Assembly (NCBI GenBank): GCA_017644045.1
Contig: JAEPMI010000009.1
Span: 434,001 to 498,000, forward strand
Direction: 5' to 3'
Length of the DNA stretch: 64,000 bases
DNA from: Deltaproteobacteria bacterium
Lineage (GTDB): Bacteria > Myxococcota_A > Polyangia > Polyangiales > Houyiibacteriaceae
Shown here: positions 7,818 to 15,355 of the stretch, piece after piece
Position numbering within the stretch: position 1 is the stretch's first letter
Layout: the number at the start of each line of letters is the position of its first letter
Program-made: the position numbers and the translations under genes
Notes under the pieces: model-generated
What the model was told of the DNA's origin: nothing
Database searches by the model: none
Seen by the model: the letters and a program-made list of their open reading frames with translations, nothing else

Positions 7818-8042
7818 GTGAGCTCGCGGTCCGACAAGCTCTTCCGAGAAGCGATGGCACTCCCGAAGGAGCAGCTCGAGTCGCTGGTCGAACGGCTGGT
7901 CGCCGCGCTCCCTCGTGGCATGCCTGGCGAGTTCGAAGCCGAGTGGAACCGTGAGGCCATCGCGCGAGCGGAAGCCTACGAGAGTGGCGAGTTGACGGCC
8001 GTGGACGCGTACGAGGCGCTCGCGGCCCTTCGCCGCGCCTGA
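7818..8042 (+). CDS. Addiction-module antitoxin-like protein (TIGR02574 type), no partner
   Basis: A 74-residue protein with the layout of the putative addiction module component family: an N-terminal helix ALPKEQLESLVERLVAALP, then EFEAEWNREAIARAEAYESG and a C-terminal acidic helix VDAYEALAALRRA. In this family such proteins neutralise a RelE/ParE-type toxin encoded directly downstream. No such toxin follows here; the next 600 nt are non-coding. GTG at 7818 gives the typical length, while the ATG at 7785 adds 11 residues. It is therefore an orphan or decayed module. Confidence 0.65.
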   Translation: MSSRSDKLFREAMALPKEQLESLVERLVAALPRGMPGEFEAEWNREAIARAEAYESGELTAVDAYEALAALRRA

Positions 8043-8314
8043 TGCACTCGTAGTGAGCGCACCCAGCCCGTGAGCGAGCAAGGGTGGCGCGGCGGCGGCG
8101 AGCGAAGCGAGCCGACGCAGGCGCGTAGCGCTCAGCGGGGAGCGAGCCGGCGCAGCCGGCGAGTCTCCACGCAACGGGCTCAGAGCGAGCTCGTCACGCG
8201 CGAACGCGCGGGGCGAGCGAGCGAGCTCAACCGGCGACTCGTGGACGTGCGCAGCACGTTCGCGACGTCGCCCAGCCCCCAATGAAGACCACTGGGCAGG
8301 CACACTGGCGAGGC

Positions 8315-8469
8315 GGCCGGGGCGGCGGACAGGCCCCCCAGGTGCGTAAGACTCGCCGGAGGTGCCGGAGGTGCCGGCGCCGAGGCGACCGTCGGCAGCG
8401 AGGGGTTGGACGCCGAAGGCGGCCCCCCCCCGAGCGACAAACCTGGGGGGCCTGTCCGCCGCCCCGGCC
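8315..8469. repeat. 29-bp perfect inverted repeat with 97-nt spacer
   Basis: The left arm 8315-8343 begins GGCCGGGGCGGCGGACAGG. The right arm 8441-8469 is its exact reverse complement over all 29 bases. The spacer contains a short tandem repeat (CCGGAGGTG twice) and a run of nine C. No gene is enclosed. A transcript in either direction could form a very stable stem. Confidence 0.85.
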
Positions 8470-8554
8470 GTGGGTGTTGCCGCCCTCAATGCCTCGACAC
8501 CGCAGAACCACATGAGGGTGAGGGCGCTCGCCTGTGGCGAGCGGACGGAAAGCG

Positions 8555-8581
8555 AACGGCCCGGCGGTGGGCCGGGCCGTT
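8555..8581 (-). terminator. Probable terminator of the Cys-rich lipoprotein gene
   Basis: A perfect 11-bp stem (AACGGCCCGGC / GCCGGGCCGTT) with a 5-nt loop. It lies about 85 nt downstream of the stop of the minus-strand gene at 8667. On the minus strand the stem is followed by CGCTTTCC, a weak T-rich tail. Confidence 0.55.
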
Positions 8582-8666
8582 CTAGGTGGGTGGGTTTTGG
8601 AGAAACAGCTGATGAAGTCGGCGACGAGCGGATGGTGGTGGTGGGTCGCCCGCCGCCTTCCTCATC

Positions 8667-9632
8667 TCAACGACAGATGCCGTCGATGCATTCCCGGCCA
8701 GCGGCGCAATCTGCGGAAGTCGCGCAGTCGCTCGTGGCCTCGTTGGTGGTGGCGCAGTAGTTGTCGAGGCAGAAGGTCAGCTGCACGTCGACGCGGGCGC
8801 ACTCCTCTTCGTTGTCGCACGGGGTCCGGCAGACGCCGTTGATGCACGCGAAGCGGCAGTCGAGGTCGCTGGAGCAGTCCGGGTCCGGGCGGGTGTCGAG
8901 GCGGCAGGTGCCGTCGACGCAGATGTTGCCGGTCGCACAGTCGGAGTCCGCGGCGCAGCCCTCGAAGCAGCTCGAGTCGATGCAGATGCGGCCATCGCCA
9001 CAGTCGGCGTTGCTGGTGCACTCGCCGGTCATCGGATCCTCGCCGACACAGAAGCCGCCGGTGCACACCGCACCGACCGGGCAATCCGCGTCGCCGGAGC
9101 AACCGCTCACGCACTCGCCGTCGACGCAGGTCCGACCGGCGCCACACTCGCTGTTGAAGCGGCAGACGTCCTCGTCGGCGCGGCACTCGCCGTCGATGCA
9201 GAAGAAGCCCTCGTCGCACACGCCCGTGTCGTCACAGGTGTTCCCCTCGTCTGGGGTGCAGATGCCGTCCACGCAGATGAGCCCGTCGCCACACTCGGAG
9301 CTCCGGGTGCAGGTGCCGGGGTTGGGGATGGGCGTCGGCTCGGTCGGGCTCACGCACAGACCGTCCGCCGAGCACACGGTGCCGTCGGGGCACATCGAGT
9401 CGCGCTCGCAGCCCGAGACCGTGCAGCCCAGGTCGGTGCAGATCTCGCCTTCCGAGCACTCGAAATCGCCACGGCAGGGGTCTCGATCCGGCGGCTCCAC
9501 GTCGCGGCAGCCGAGGCCATCGCAGTAGTAGCAGCCGGTGTCGTCGCAGTAGTACGACTCGTTCTTGCAACCGGTGGCCGCCAGGAGGCCCAGGGCCAGC
9601 GTGAAGAGGAAGGAATGAGAGAGGGTTCGCAT
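8667..9632 (-). CDS. Cysteine-rich lipoprotein with repeated CxxxxxC modules
   Basis: A 321-residue lipoprotein. The signal MRTLSHSFLFTLALGLLAATGC has a lipobox (AATGC, Cys22). The mature part has about eight disulfide-type modules of the pattern C-x4-6-DC-x2-G-x-x-C-x-x-G-x-C (for example ECGDGLICVDGICTP, ECGAGRTCVDGECVSG), separated by Pro/Thr/Asp-rich linkers. Such modules are common in secreted myxobacterial proteins and are expected to be disulfide-bonded on the cell surface. ATG at 9632 is chosen because the signal peptide begins there. No catalytic motif is visible. It is divergent from another lipoprotein gene across a 274-nt gap. Confidence 0.8.
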   Translation of the reverse strand: MRTLSHSFLFTLALGLLAATGCKNESYYCDDTGCYYCDGLGCRDVEPPDRDPCRGDFECSEGEICTDLGCTVSGCERDSMCPDGTVCSADGLCVSPTEPTPIPNPGTCTRSSECGDGLICVDGICTPDEGNTCDDTGVCDEGFFCIDGECRADEDVCRFNSECGAGRTCVDGECVSGCSGDADCPVGAVCTGGFCVGEDPMTGECTSNADCGDGRICIDSSCFEGCAADSDCATGNICVDGTCRLDTRPDPDCSSDLDCRFACINGVCRTPCDNEEECARVDVQLTFCLDNYCATTNEATSDCATSADCAAGRECIDGICR

Positions 9633-9827
9633 GGTGTGTCTCGCGCAGGAGCGGGGGTCCGACATGGACCTGGCCGGAATTGATCCATGATCCGTGCCAG
9701 ACCTCCCAAAACCCGGCGAATGGCCCAGATCGGGCGGATCTGAGCCCAATTCGACCGATCCGAGGACCAATGCCCCCCATTCGGGGACCTCGGAGATCGT
9801 GCCGGCGCGCGCCGCCTTTTCACGTTG

Positions 9828-9845
9828 CGTGAACCCGGGTTCACG
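9828..9845. promoter_or_regulatory. 18-bp perfect palindrome, candidate operator
   Basis: CGTGAACCCGGGTTCACG is a perfect 18-bp palindrome in the 274-nt gap between two divergent genes (starts at 9632 and 9907). It is 62 nt from the plus-strand start. A dimeric repressor site is a reasonable guess. No regulator gene is adjacent. Confidence 0.4.
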
Positions 9846-9906
9846 AGCGGAGCGGCCGAGATCGTGAACGCCACGAGTCGCGAAGCCGGACGATCGGAGG
9901 GCGAGG

Positions 9907-10545
9907 GTGTATAGATGGGCCGTGCGCGCGCTCGTCGCCATGACCGCCCTGACCTTCGCGTGCGGGGGGGCTCCGACCCGCGTCGCCGGTCCCGAGGCGA
10001 CGCTCGATGCCTACACGGACGCCCTCCGTGAGGGCGACAGCCGCACGGCCTACGACCTCCTCGACCCGGAGACGCAGGAGGCCATCGCCTACGAGGACTT
10101 CCAGGCGACCTTCGAAGCCAACCGGGCGGAGCTCGCCGAGCACGCCGACCACGTCGACGACGCCGTGAAGGCCGACGAGGTCCTCAGCCGCGCCGAGGTC
10201 CCGCTCCGTGAAGGCGAGAAGGCGGTGCTGACCCTCGAGGACGGACGCTGGACGCTGCTCGGCGGAGTGCTGGACGCGCCCGCGCTGCAGACTCCGCTCG
10301 ACGCGGTGCTGGCGCTGCGGCACGCGGTCCAGCGGCGGAGCCTCCGCGGCCTGATGCGCGTGCTCTCCCGAGAGGCGCGCGCGGGTCTCGACGACGAGCG
10401 GCGACGCTTCCTCGAGGAGACCGCGGACCCGCTCGACCTGGACGTCGAGATTCAGGGCAACGAAGCCCGGGTACGCCTCACTGGAGGTCGGGTGCTGCGT
10501 CTTCGCCGGGAGGCGGGGGAGTGGCGGGTGGTGGACGTGGAGTGA
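9907..10545 (+). CDS. Lipoprotein with a NTF2-like (DUF4878-type) layout
   Basis: A 212-residue lipoprotein with signal MYRWAVRALVAMTALTFACGG and lipobox TFAC. The mature part begins with a helix pattern EATLDAYTDALREGDSRTAYDLLDPETQEA, typical of NTF2-like or DUF4878-like proteins, and seems to repeat weakly in the second half (LDAVLALRHAVQRRSLRGLMRVLSREARAGL). GTG at 9907 has GGAGGG just upstream; GTG at 9922 is an alternative. Its 3' end overlaps the convergent gene at 10478 by 68 nt. Function unknown. Confidence 0.7.
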   Translation: MYRWAVRALVAMTALTFACGGAPTRVAGPEATLDAYTDALREGDSRTAYDLLDPETQEAIAYEDFQATFEANRAELAEHADHVDDAVKADEVLSRAEVPLREGEKAVLTLEDGRWTLLGGVLDAPALQTPLDAVLALRHAVQRRSLRGLMRVLSREARAGLDDERRRFLEETADPLDLDVEIQGNEARVRLTGGRVLRLRREAGEWRVVDVE

Positions 10546-12526
10546 AGGCTTCGCCCTCGTCTTCGGGGGCGAGCGCCGTGCACACGTAGGCTGGCGCGAA
10601 GCGCGCGTACGAGGTCGCGGGCCGTCGTTGGATCGCCAGGCGCACACCCTGAGGCGTGACGCCGGCGAGGACCTTCCCATCCTCGACGCCATCGTGCGTC
10701 AGCTGCGTGAGCCGACCGTCGACCAGGTCGACTCGCACCACCTCGCTGTCTCCCTCGACCGGGTCGGAGACCTCCGAAACCCGCATGGTCCCGTAGATGG
10801 CGTCGCCGCGAGGTCCGGGCGCGACCTGGCCCGACTGCAGGCAGCCGCCGACCTCGATCCAGCGCGCCTCCCACGTCCGCCAGTCGACGACGCCGACCGT
10901 GCAGCCGAAGGGTCGGCTGGCGCTCGCGACCACGACGCCTTCGGCGGTCGCGCCGAGCACGCCCTGGACGGGGCGTTCGACCCCGCCGATCCGCGCGACC
11001 AGCGACGGCCCCTCGGCACCGACCCGCATCACCGCCTGATGGGTCAGCTGGGGTAGATCGAGGGTCGCGCGCTCTTCCTCGTTCGGCGCGAGGAGGTCGT
11101 CGAAGAGCTGCTGCTCCTCCGTTCGGTCACCGAACTCGTCCTCCGGCACGTCGGCGCCGGCCTCGGCTCCCTGTGCACCGGCCACGGTGACGAGGAGGAG
11201 GAGCTCCGCTTCCATCGCCGGCTCCGTGGCCCCCGCCTCCGCGGCCCCCGCCTCCGCGGCCGGCTCCGGCGCTGGCATGGCGGGTCGCTCCAGGAAATGG
11301 CCGAAGGCACCGAAGTCGGTCACCACCTCGGGCGTCGCGCCAGGCTCCGCGCGCATCCACATCAGCTCGGGCGCCGCGTGCTCGTGCTCCTGGCGCGTGA
11401 ACGTCACGCTGGCGCCGTCCGGCGCCAGGTGGGGCAAGCCGATCCGCACGGGCGGCTCGGTGCGCAGGAGGACGACGCTCTCGCGTTGGGGCGTGCCGCG
11501 CGTGAGCACCAGGGCCGATCCGATCACACCACCCGAGGGCTCCGGCGCGAGCTCCACGTGGACGGACCAGTGCGGCCCGAGCGCGTCTGCGTCGGGTCGC
11601 ATCCGCGGCGCGTGGGCCATGTAGTAGGCGCGCGCCGCCGGGTCCCAGTGGAGCAACCGGTCGAAGGTCTCCGGGCTCCGCTCCACGTCGGCCCGGCGGC
11701 CCAAGCGAAAGCGAGGCATGCGCGTGCCCGCGTGGACCACCACGCCGGTCTCGAGCACGGCGACCGGGCTCTCGCTCGGACAGAACGCGACCGGCCCGTT
11801 GGTGCGGAGCGCGCAGTGCAGGTCCAGCCCCTGGGTCCGGCTCGCCGTCTCCTGCGCGGTCGTGCACCGCGCCTCGAAGTCCGACTGCGCCGCCACCATC
11901 GCGTCCACGCCGCCGCGCACCCGCTCGAGGCGCTCGCGGGTCTCGACCTCTCGCGGCACGGGCTCGCTCGCGAGGAACGTGACGATGGCGTCGCTCTGCA
12001 CCAGGAACCCCGCGACCCGATCGATGGCCGCGTCCAGCACGGCGTCTCCCGCGAGCTTGAGCCCGTGCGCCTCGTCCTCGCCCTCGATGGAGAGTTGGCG
12101 GGACACGCGCATGGTCTGCCCGTCGGCGGTGGCCACGGACAGCATCACCTCGACCAGGACCTGCGCGCGGTCCTCACCGCCGGCGCCGGCTCGGCTCTCC
12201 ACCGAGTTCAGGGTCATGTAGAGCGCGTGGGCGGCGCCCTCGTGGCGGGCGGTCGCGAGCACGGCGTTCAGGTCCGTGGGGAAGCGTCGCTCCACGTCGG
12301 AGACCGCCTCGAACCCGTGCTCGCCCAGCAAACGCTCGGCGTAGGCGAAGATCGCCTCGCGGCAGCCGCCGTCGCAGCCCTCGATGTGCACCAGCACGCC
12401 GTTGGGCGCGGGCGGCGAACGGGTGAGCGACCACGTACCGGAGGCGATCCCACCGATCACCAGGAGGGCGAAGGCGAACCAGGCGCCGCGCTTGCTCCGG
12501 AGCCGCACATCTTGGAGCTGACCCAC
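10478..12526 (-). CDS. Large membrane-anchored protein of unknown function
   Basis: A 682-residue protein with one N-terminal membrane segment (about residues 15-33, FAFALLVIGGIASGTWSL) and a long periplasmic part. Residues 40-200 look like an alpha/beta domain (GFEAVSDVERRFPTDLNAVLATA) that may relate to TolB-type or GNA1162-type lipoproteins. Residues 260-660 are beta-rich with TolB-like segments (LPHLAPDGASVTFTRQEHEH). An Ala/Glu/Pro-rich spacer lies near residue 430 and a Pro-rich tail at the C-terminus. It starts with GTG. No enzyme motif is visible. Confidence 0.7.
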   Translation of the reverse strand: MGQLQDVRLRSKRGAWFAFALLVIGGIASGTWSLTRSPPAPNGVLVHIEGCDGGCREAIFAYAERLLGEHGFEAVSDVERRFPTDLNAVLATARHEGAAHALYMTLNSVESRAGAGGEDRAQVLVEVMLSVATADGQTMRVSRQLSIEGEDEAHGLKLAGDAVLDAAIDRVAGFLVQSDAIVTFLASEPVPREVETRERLERVRGGVDAMVAAQSDFEARCTTAQETASRTQGLDLHCALRTNGPVAFCPSESPVAVLETGVVVHAGTRMPRFRLGRRADVERSPETFDRLLHWDPAARAYYMAHAPRMRPDADALGPHWSVHVELAPEPSGGVIGSALVLTRGTPQRESVVLLRTEPPVRIGLPHLAPDGASVTFTRQEHEHAAPELMWMRAEPGATPEVVTDFGAFGHFLERPAMPAPEPAAEAGAAEAGATEPAMEAELLLLVTVAGAQGAEAGADVPEDEFGDRTEEQQLFDDLLAPNEEERATLDLPQLTHQAVMRVGAEGPSLVARIGGVERPVQGVLGATAEGVVVASASRPFGCTVGVVDWRTWEARWIEVGGCLQSGQVAPGPRGDAIYGTMRVSEVSDPVEGDSEVVRVDLVDGRLTQLTHDGVEDGKVLAGVTPQGVRLAIQRRPATSYARFAPAYVCTALAPEDEGEAFTPRPPPATPPPPGEDAAPDLQ

Positions 12527-12557
12527 GTCGCCCCCACCTTAGCCTCTCGTTGCCACC

Positions 12558-12587
12558 TTGACCCGGTGGACCGGACCTGAATAGGTT
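12558..12587 (+). promoter_or_regulatory. Candidate sigma-70-type promoter for yebC
   Basis: TTGACC (12558-12563) and TAGGTT (12582-12587) are spaced by 18 nt, 34 nt ahead of the yebC ATG. The -35 match is good and the -10 match moderate. The gap upstream of yebC has no other obvious promoter. Confidence 0.3.
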
Positions 12588-12621
12588 TTCACCACATACC
12601 TATGATGGGAGCAATCAGCCG

Positions 12622-13377
12622 ATGAGCGGCCACAACAAATGGTCGACGATCAAGCACCGCAAGGGAGCCCAGGACAAGAAGCGCGGTCGGATCTTCACCA
12701 AGATCATCAAGGAGATCACCATCGCCGCCCGCCTGGGAGGCGGGGACCCCGACGGCAACCCGCGGCTCCGTCGCGCGCTCGACGCGGCCCGCGCCGCGAA
12801 CATGCCCAACGACACGCAGACCCGCGCGATCAAGAAGGGCACCGGTGAGCTCGAGGGCGTCTCCTACGAGGACCTGATCTACGAAGGGGTCGGCCCCGGC
12901 GGCACGCTCTTCATCATGGAGGTCATGACGGACAACCGGAACCGCACCGCGGCCGAGGTCCGCAAGCTCTTCGAGAAGGGCAAGGGCGAGCTCTCGTCGA
13001 CCGGCACGGCAGCGTGGGCCTTCGAGCAGAAGGGCATCATCCGGATCCCGAAGGATCAGGGCGACGAGATGGAGATCTTCGAGAAGGCCGCGACGGCCGG
13101 CGCCGAAGACCTCAGCGACGAGGAGGAGAGCTGGGTCGTGACCACGGTCCGCGAGGAGCTCGACGCCGTGTCGACCGCGCTCGAAGAAGCCGGCCTGACG
13201 GTCTCCGAGGCGAAGCTCGAGTACATCCCGAACACGCCCAAGGAGGTCGACGGCGACGACGCCATGACCCTCGTGTCGCTCTTCGATTCGCTCGAGGAGC
13301 ACGACGACGTCCAGGGAGTCTTCGCCGACTTCGAGCTCAGCGAGGCCGCGCTGGCCCAGCTGGAGAGCGAGGGCTGA
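12622..13377 (+). CDS. yebC: YebC/PmpR-TACO1 family protein
   Basis: A 251-residue member of the YebC/TACO1 family. The N-terminus MSGHNKWSTIKHRKGAQD is diagnostic, and YEGVGPGGTLFIMEVMTDN and GTAAWAFEQKG are conserved core segments. Members act as transcription regulators or as translation factors that help ribosomes pass proline-rich stretches; which applies here cannot be read. It heads a tight run yebC-ruvC-Mur ligase, with 10 nt between each gene, and yebC next to ruvC is a common arrangement in bacteria. Confidence 0.95.
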   Translation: MSGHNKWSTIKHRKGAQDKKRGRIFTKIIKEITIAARLGGGDPDGNPRLRRALDAARAANMPNDTQTRAIKKGTGELEGVSYEDLIYEGVGPGGTLFIMEVMTDNRNRTAAEVRKLFEKGKGELSSTGTAAWAFEQKGIIRIPKDQGDEMEIFEKAATAGAEDLSDEEESWVVTTVREELDAVSTALEEAGLTVSEAKLEYIPNTPKEVDGDDAMTLVSLFDSLEEHDDVQGVFADFELSEAALAQLESEG

Positions 13378-13387
13378 GCTGAGCACC

Positions 13388-13921
13388 GTGCGCGTCCTCG
13401 GGATCGACCCCGGCACCCAGCGCACCGGCTGGGGCATCGTCGAGACTCGTCGGCGCCGCTTGGTGCCGCTCGCCAGCGGCGTCATCCGCACGGGCAAACG
13501 ACCGCTGCCGGCGCGGCTGAAGATCATCCACGACTCGCTGACCGAGGTCATCCGCGAGTGGGCGCCCGGCGTGGTGGCGATCGAGGACATCTTCATGGCC
13601 AAGCACGCCAACGCGGCGATGAAGCTCGGCCACGCGCGCGGGGCGGCCATGGTCGCGGCGGCGAATTGCGAGCTCGACGTCCACGAGTACCCGCCGGCGC
13701 TGGTGAAGCGGACGGTCGCGGGCAAGGGTGGGGCGGACAAGACCCAGGTCGCCAAGATGGTCGCCGTGGTCCTCGGGCTGAAGGAGCTCCCCGGCCTGGA
13801 CGCGACCGATGCGTTGGCGATCGCGATCACTCACTGTCAGGGCATCGGTCGACCGGCTTCCGGGACCCGGCCGAAGCCCGGCGCGGCCACCACCAGAGCT
13901 CGCAAGAAGCGCGCACTCTAG
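13388..13921 (+). CDS. ruvC: Crossover junction endodeoxyribonuclease RuvC
   Basis: A 177-residue Holliday-junction resolvase, acting with RuvAB to cut four-way junctions in recombination. All four catalytic acidic residues are present: Asp7 (GIDPG), Glu66 (AIEDIF), Asp138 and Asp141 (LDATDA). GTG is the start, 10 nt after yebC. The C-terminal ~25 residues are a basic, Pro/Ala-rich tail beyond the usual end. ruvA and ruvB are separate, at 27.3-29.0 kb. Confidence 0.95.
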   Translation: MRVLGIDPGTQRTGWGIVETRRRRLVPLASGVIRTGKRPLPARLKIIHDSLTEVIREWAPGVVAIEDIFMAKHANAAMKLGHARGAAMVAAANCELDVHEYPPALVKRTVAGKGGADKTQVAKMVAVVLGLKELPGLDATDALAIAITHCQGIGRPASGTRPKPGAATTRARKKRAL

Positions 13922-13931
13922 GAGCACCGAC

Positions 13932-15131
13932 GTGCTGCCGACCCTCGCCGTCACCGGCACCAACGGGAAGACGACCACCACCCGGATGCTCGGCGCGATC
14001 GCGCGAGCGGCCGGTCATCGGCCGGTGGTCGTGACCACCGTGGGTGTGATGGTCGACGGAGAGGAGCGCGGCTCGATCGGGACCTCGATGAGCGCGTTCA
14101 ACGAGTTCCTGGCCTCGGCTCGCGACGAGGGCGGCGACGTGCTCTGCCTCGAGGTGACCTCCCGCGCGCTCGCCGGGGGCTTCGCGACGCGCTGTCCGCC
14201 GACACACGCCGCGCTCACCAGCTTCTCGCGCGACCACCTGGACCGTCACGGCTCGCTCGAGGCGTATCTGGCCGCGAAGGCCCAGCTCTTCCTCGCCTTG
14301 CCGGCGGGCGGGGTGGCCGCGTTGCCCATCGAGAGCGAAGCCACCGACCTCCTCGCCAGTGTATTGCCGGACGGAGTCGCTCTCCGGACCTTCGGGTTTC
14401 GTGAGGGCGCCGACCTGCGGGGAACGATCGCGCGCGTCGACCGGGCGGGGACGCTGCTGACGCTCGAGGGGCTGCTCGAGATGGAAGTCCACCTGGCGAT
14501 GCACGGCGAGCCCTTCGCGGTCGACGCGCTCGCCGCCGCCTCCCTCGCCCACGCCCATGGGTTCGCGCCGGAGGCGATCCGCTCTGGGCTCGAGGGCTTC
14601 GCCGGCGTGCCCGGCCGCTTCGAGATCATCGGTGACACTCCGTTGGTCGCCGTCGACTTCGCCCATACGCCGGACGCACTGCAGGTCACCCTCGCGACCG
14701 CGCGCTCGTTGGCGGGCGACGGGAAGGTCTGGGTGGTCTTCGGCTGCGGGGGCGACCGCGACCAGGGCAAGCGCCCGCAGATGGGTGAAATCGCGAGCGA
14801 ATTGGCCGACCATGTCGTCCTCACCACGGACAACCCGAGAGGCGAGGATCCGGCGGCCATCGCCGCGGCGGTGGAGGCGGGTCGAACGGGCGGCGCCGCC
14901 TGGATTTCCGTCCCGGATAGAACCGACGCCATCGCCTACGCTATCGACTGCGCGAACGATCGAGACGTGGTATTGATCGCCGGCAAAGGCCATGAGGCCG
15001 AGCAAATCGAGGGGGCGGTTCATCGCCCCTTCGACGATCGAGAGGTCGCCCGTCGCATCCTGCACCGGCCGACCACCAGTGGGTCGCCTGGCGAACCCAC
15101 GGAGGATGGAGATTCAGATGACGCTTCGTAA
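13932..15131 (+). CDS. MurE-like Mur ligase lacking the N-terminal domain
   Basis: A 399-residue ATP-dependent amide ligase of the Mur family. The P-loop TGTNGKTTT is within the first 17 residues, so the N-terminal UDP-binding domain of normal MurE (about 100 residues) is absent. The central domain has FSRDHLDRHGSLEAYLAAKAQLF, whose second AK Lys is the expected carbamylated lysine. The C-terminal domain contains DNPRGEDP, the motif that marks diaminopimelate-type MurE enzymes. GTG at 13932 has AGGAG upstream. The downstream genes are envelope genes. It may ligate an amino acid to a smaller or different acceptor than MurE; this is inference. Confidence 0.8.
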   Translation: MLPTLAVTGTNGKTTTTRMLGAIARAAGHRPVVVTTVGVMVDGEERGSIGTSMSAFNEFLASARDEGGDVLCLEVTSRALAGGFATRCPPTHAALTSFSRDHLDRHGSLEAYLAAKAQLFLALPAGGVAALPIESEATDLLASVLPDGVALRTFGFREGADLRGTIARVDRAGTLLTLEGLLEMEVHLAMHGEPFAVDALAAASLAHAHGFAPEAIRSGLEGFAGVPGRFEIIGDTPLVAVDFAHTPDALQVTLATARSLAGDGKVWVVFGCGGDRDQGKRPQMGEIASELADHVVLTTDNPRGEDPAAIAAAVEAGRTGGAAWISVPDRTDAIAYAIDCANDRDVVLIAGKGHEAEQIEGAVHRPFDDREVARRILHRPTTSGSPGEPTEDGDSDDAS

Positions 15132-15348
15132 GGACCAGTTTCTCGCTGCCGTTTTCGCCCTGAGCCTCGGCGCTTCCGCCTGCGGCGGTGGCGAAGAGCC
15201 CGCCGAAGAGCCCACCACGGGTGAAGAAGACCCGATGACCGACGACGGCATGGGCGATGACACCATGGACGACGGCATGGATGACGGCATGGCCGACGAC
15301 GGCATGGCCGACGACGGCATGGAGGACGACGGCCCGCTCCCCGAGTGA
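15118..15348 (+). CDS. Small Met/Asp-rich repeat lipoprotein
   Basis: A 76-residue lipoprotein. The signal MTLRKDQFLAAVFALSLGASACGGG ends in the lipobox ASAC. The mature part is acidic and contains GM-DD units (DGMDDGMADDGMADDGMEDD). ATG at 15118 has GGAG 6 nt upstream and overlaps the Mur ligase 3' end by 14 nt. No fold is expected; a flexible surface tail or metal-binding role is conceivable but unsupported. Confidence 0.65.
   Translation: MTLRKDQFLAAVFALSLGASACGGGEEPAEEPTTGEEDPMTDDGMGDDTMDDGMDDGMADDGMADDGMEDDGPLPE
15271..15330 (+). repeat. 15-bp tandem repeat inside the Met/Asp-rich lipoprotein gene
   Basis: The unit GGCATGGCCGACGAC occurs at 15286-15300 and 15301-15315 exactly, and at 15316-15330 with two changes. 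A degenerate unit precedes it. It encodes the GM-ADD repeats. Copy number could vary by slippage without shifting the frame. Confidence 0.7.
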
Positions 15349-15355
15349 GCCTGCG

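Larger units (their letters stand above)
8043..8666. other. Non-coding repeat-rich intergenic region
   Basis: A stretch of 624 nt with no convincing gene. The first part (about 8075-8230) is made of short GC-rich words such as GCGAGCGAAGCGAGC and CGGCGCAGCCGGCG repeated in both orientations. The middle holds a 29-bp perfect inverted repeat (8315-8343 and 8441-8469), and the end a terminator hairpin. Open frames across it give only Arg/Gly/Pro-rich low-complexity protein. Confidence 0.7.

Noticed and set aside
8070-8515. Open frames of 71-77 codons in the repeat region
   Set aside because: They consist of Arg/Gly/Ser/Pro-rich low-complexity residues from GC-rich repeats, with no ribosome site or recognisable domain.
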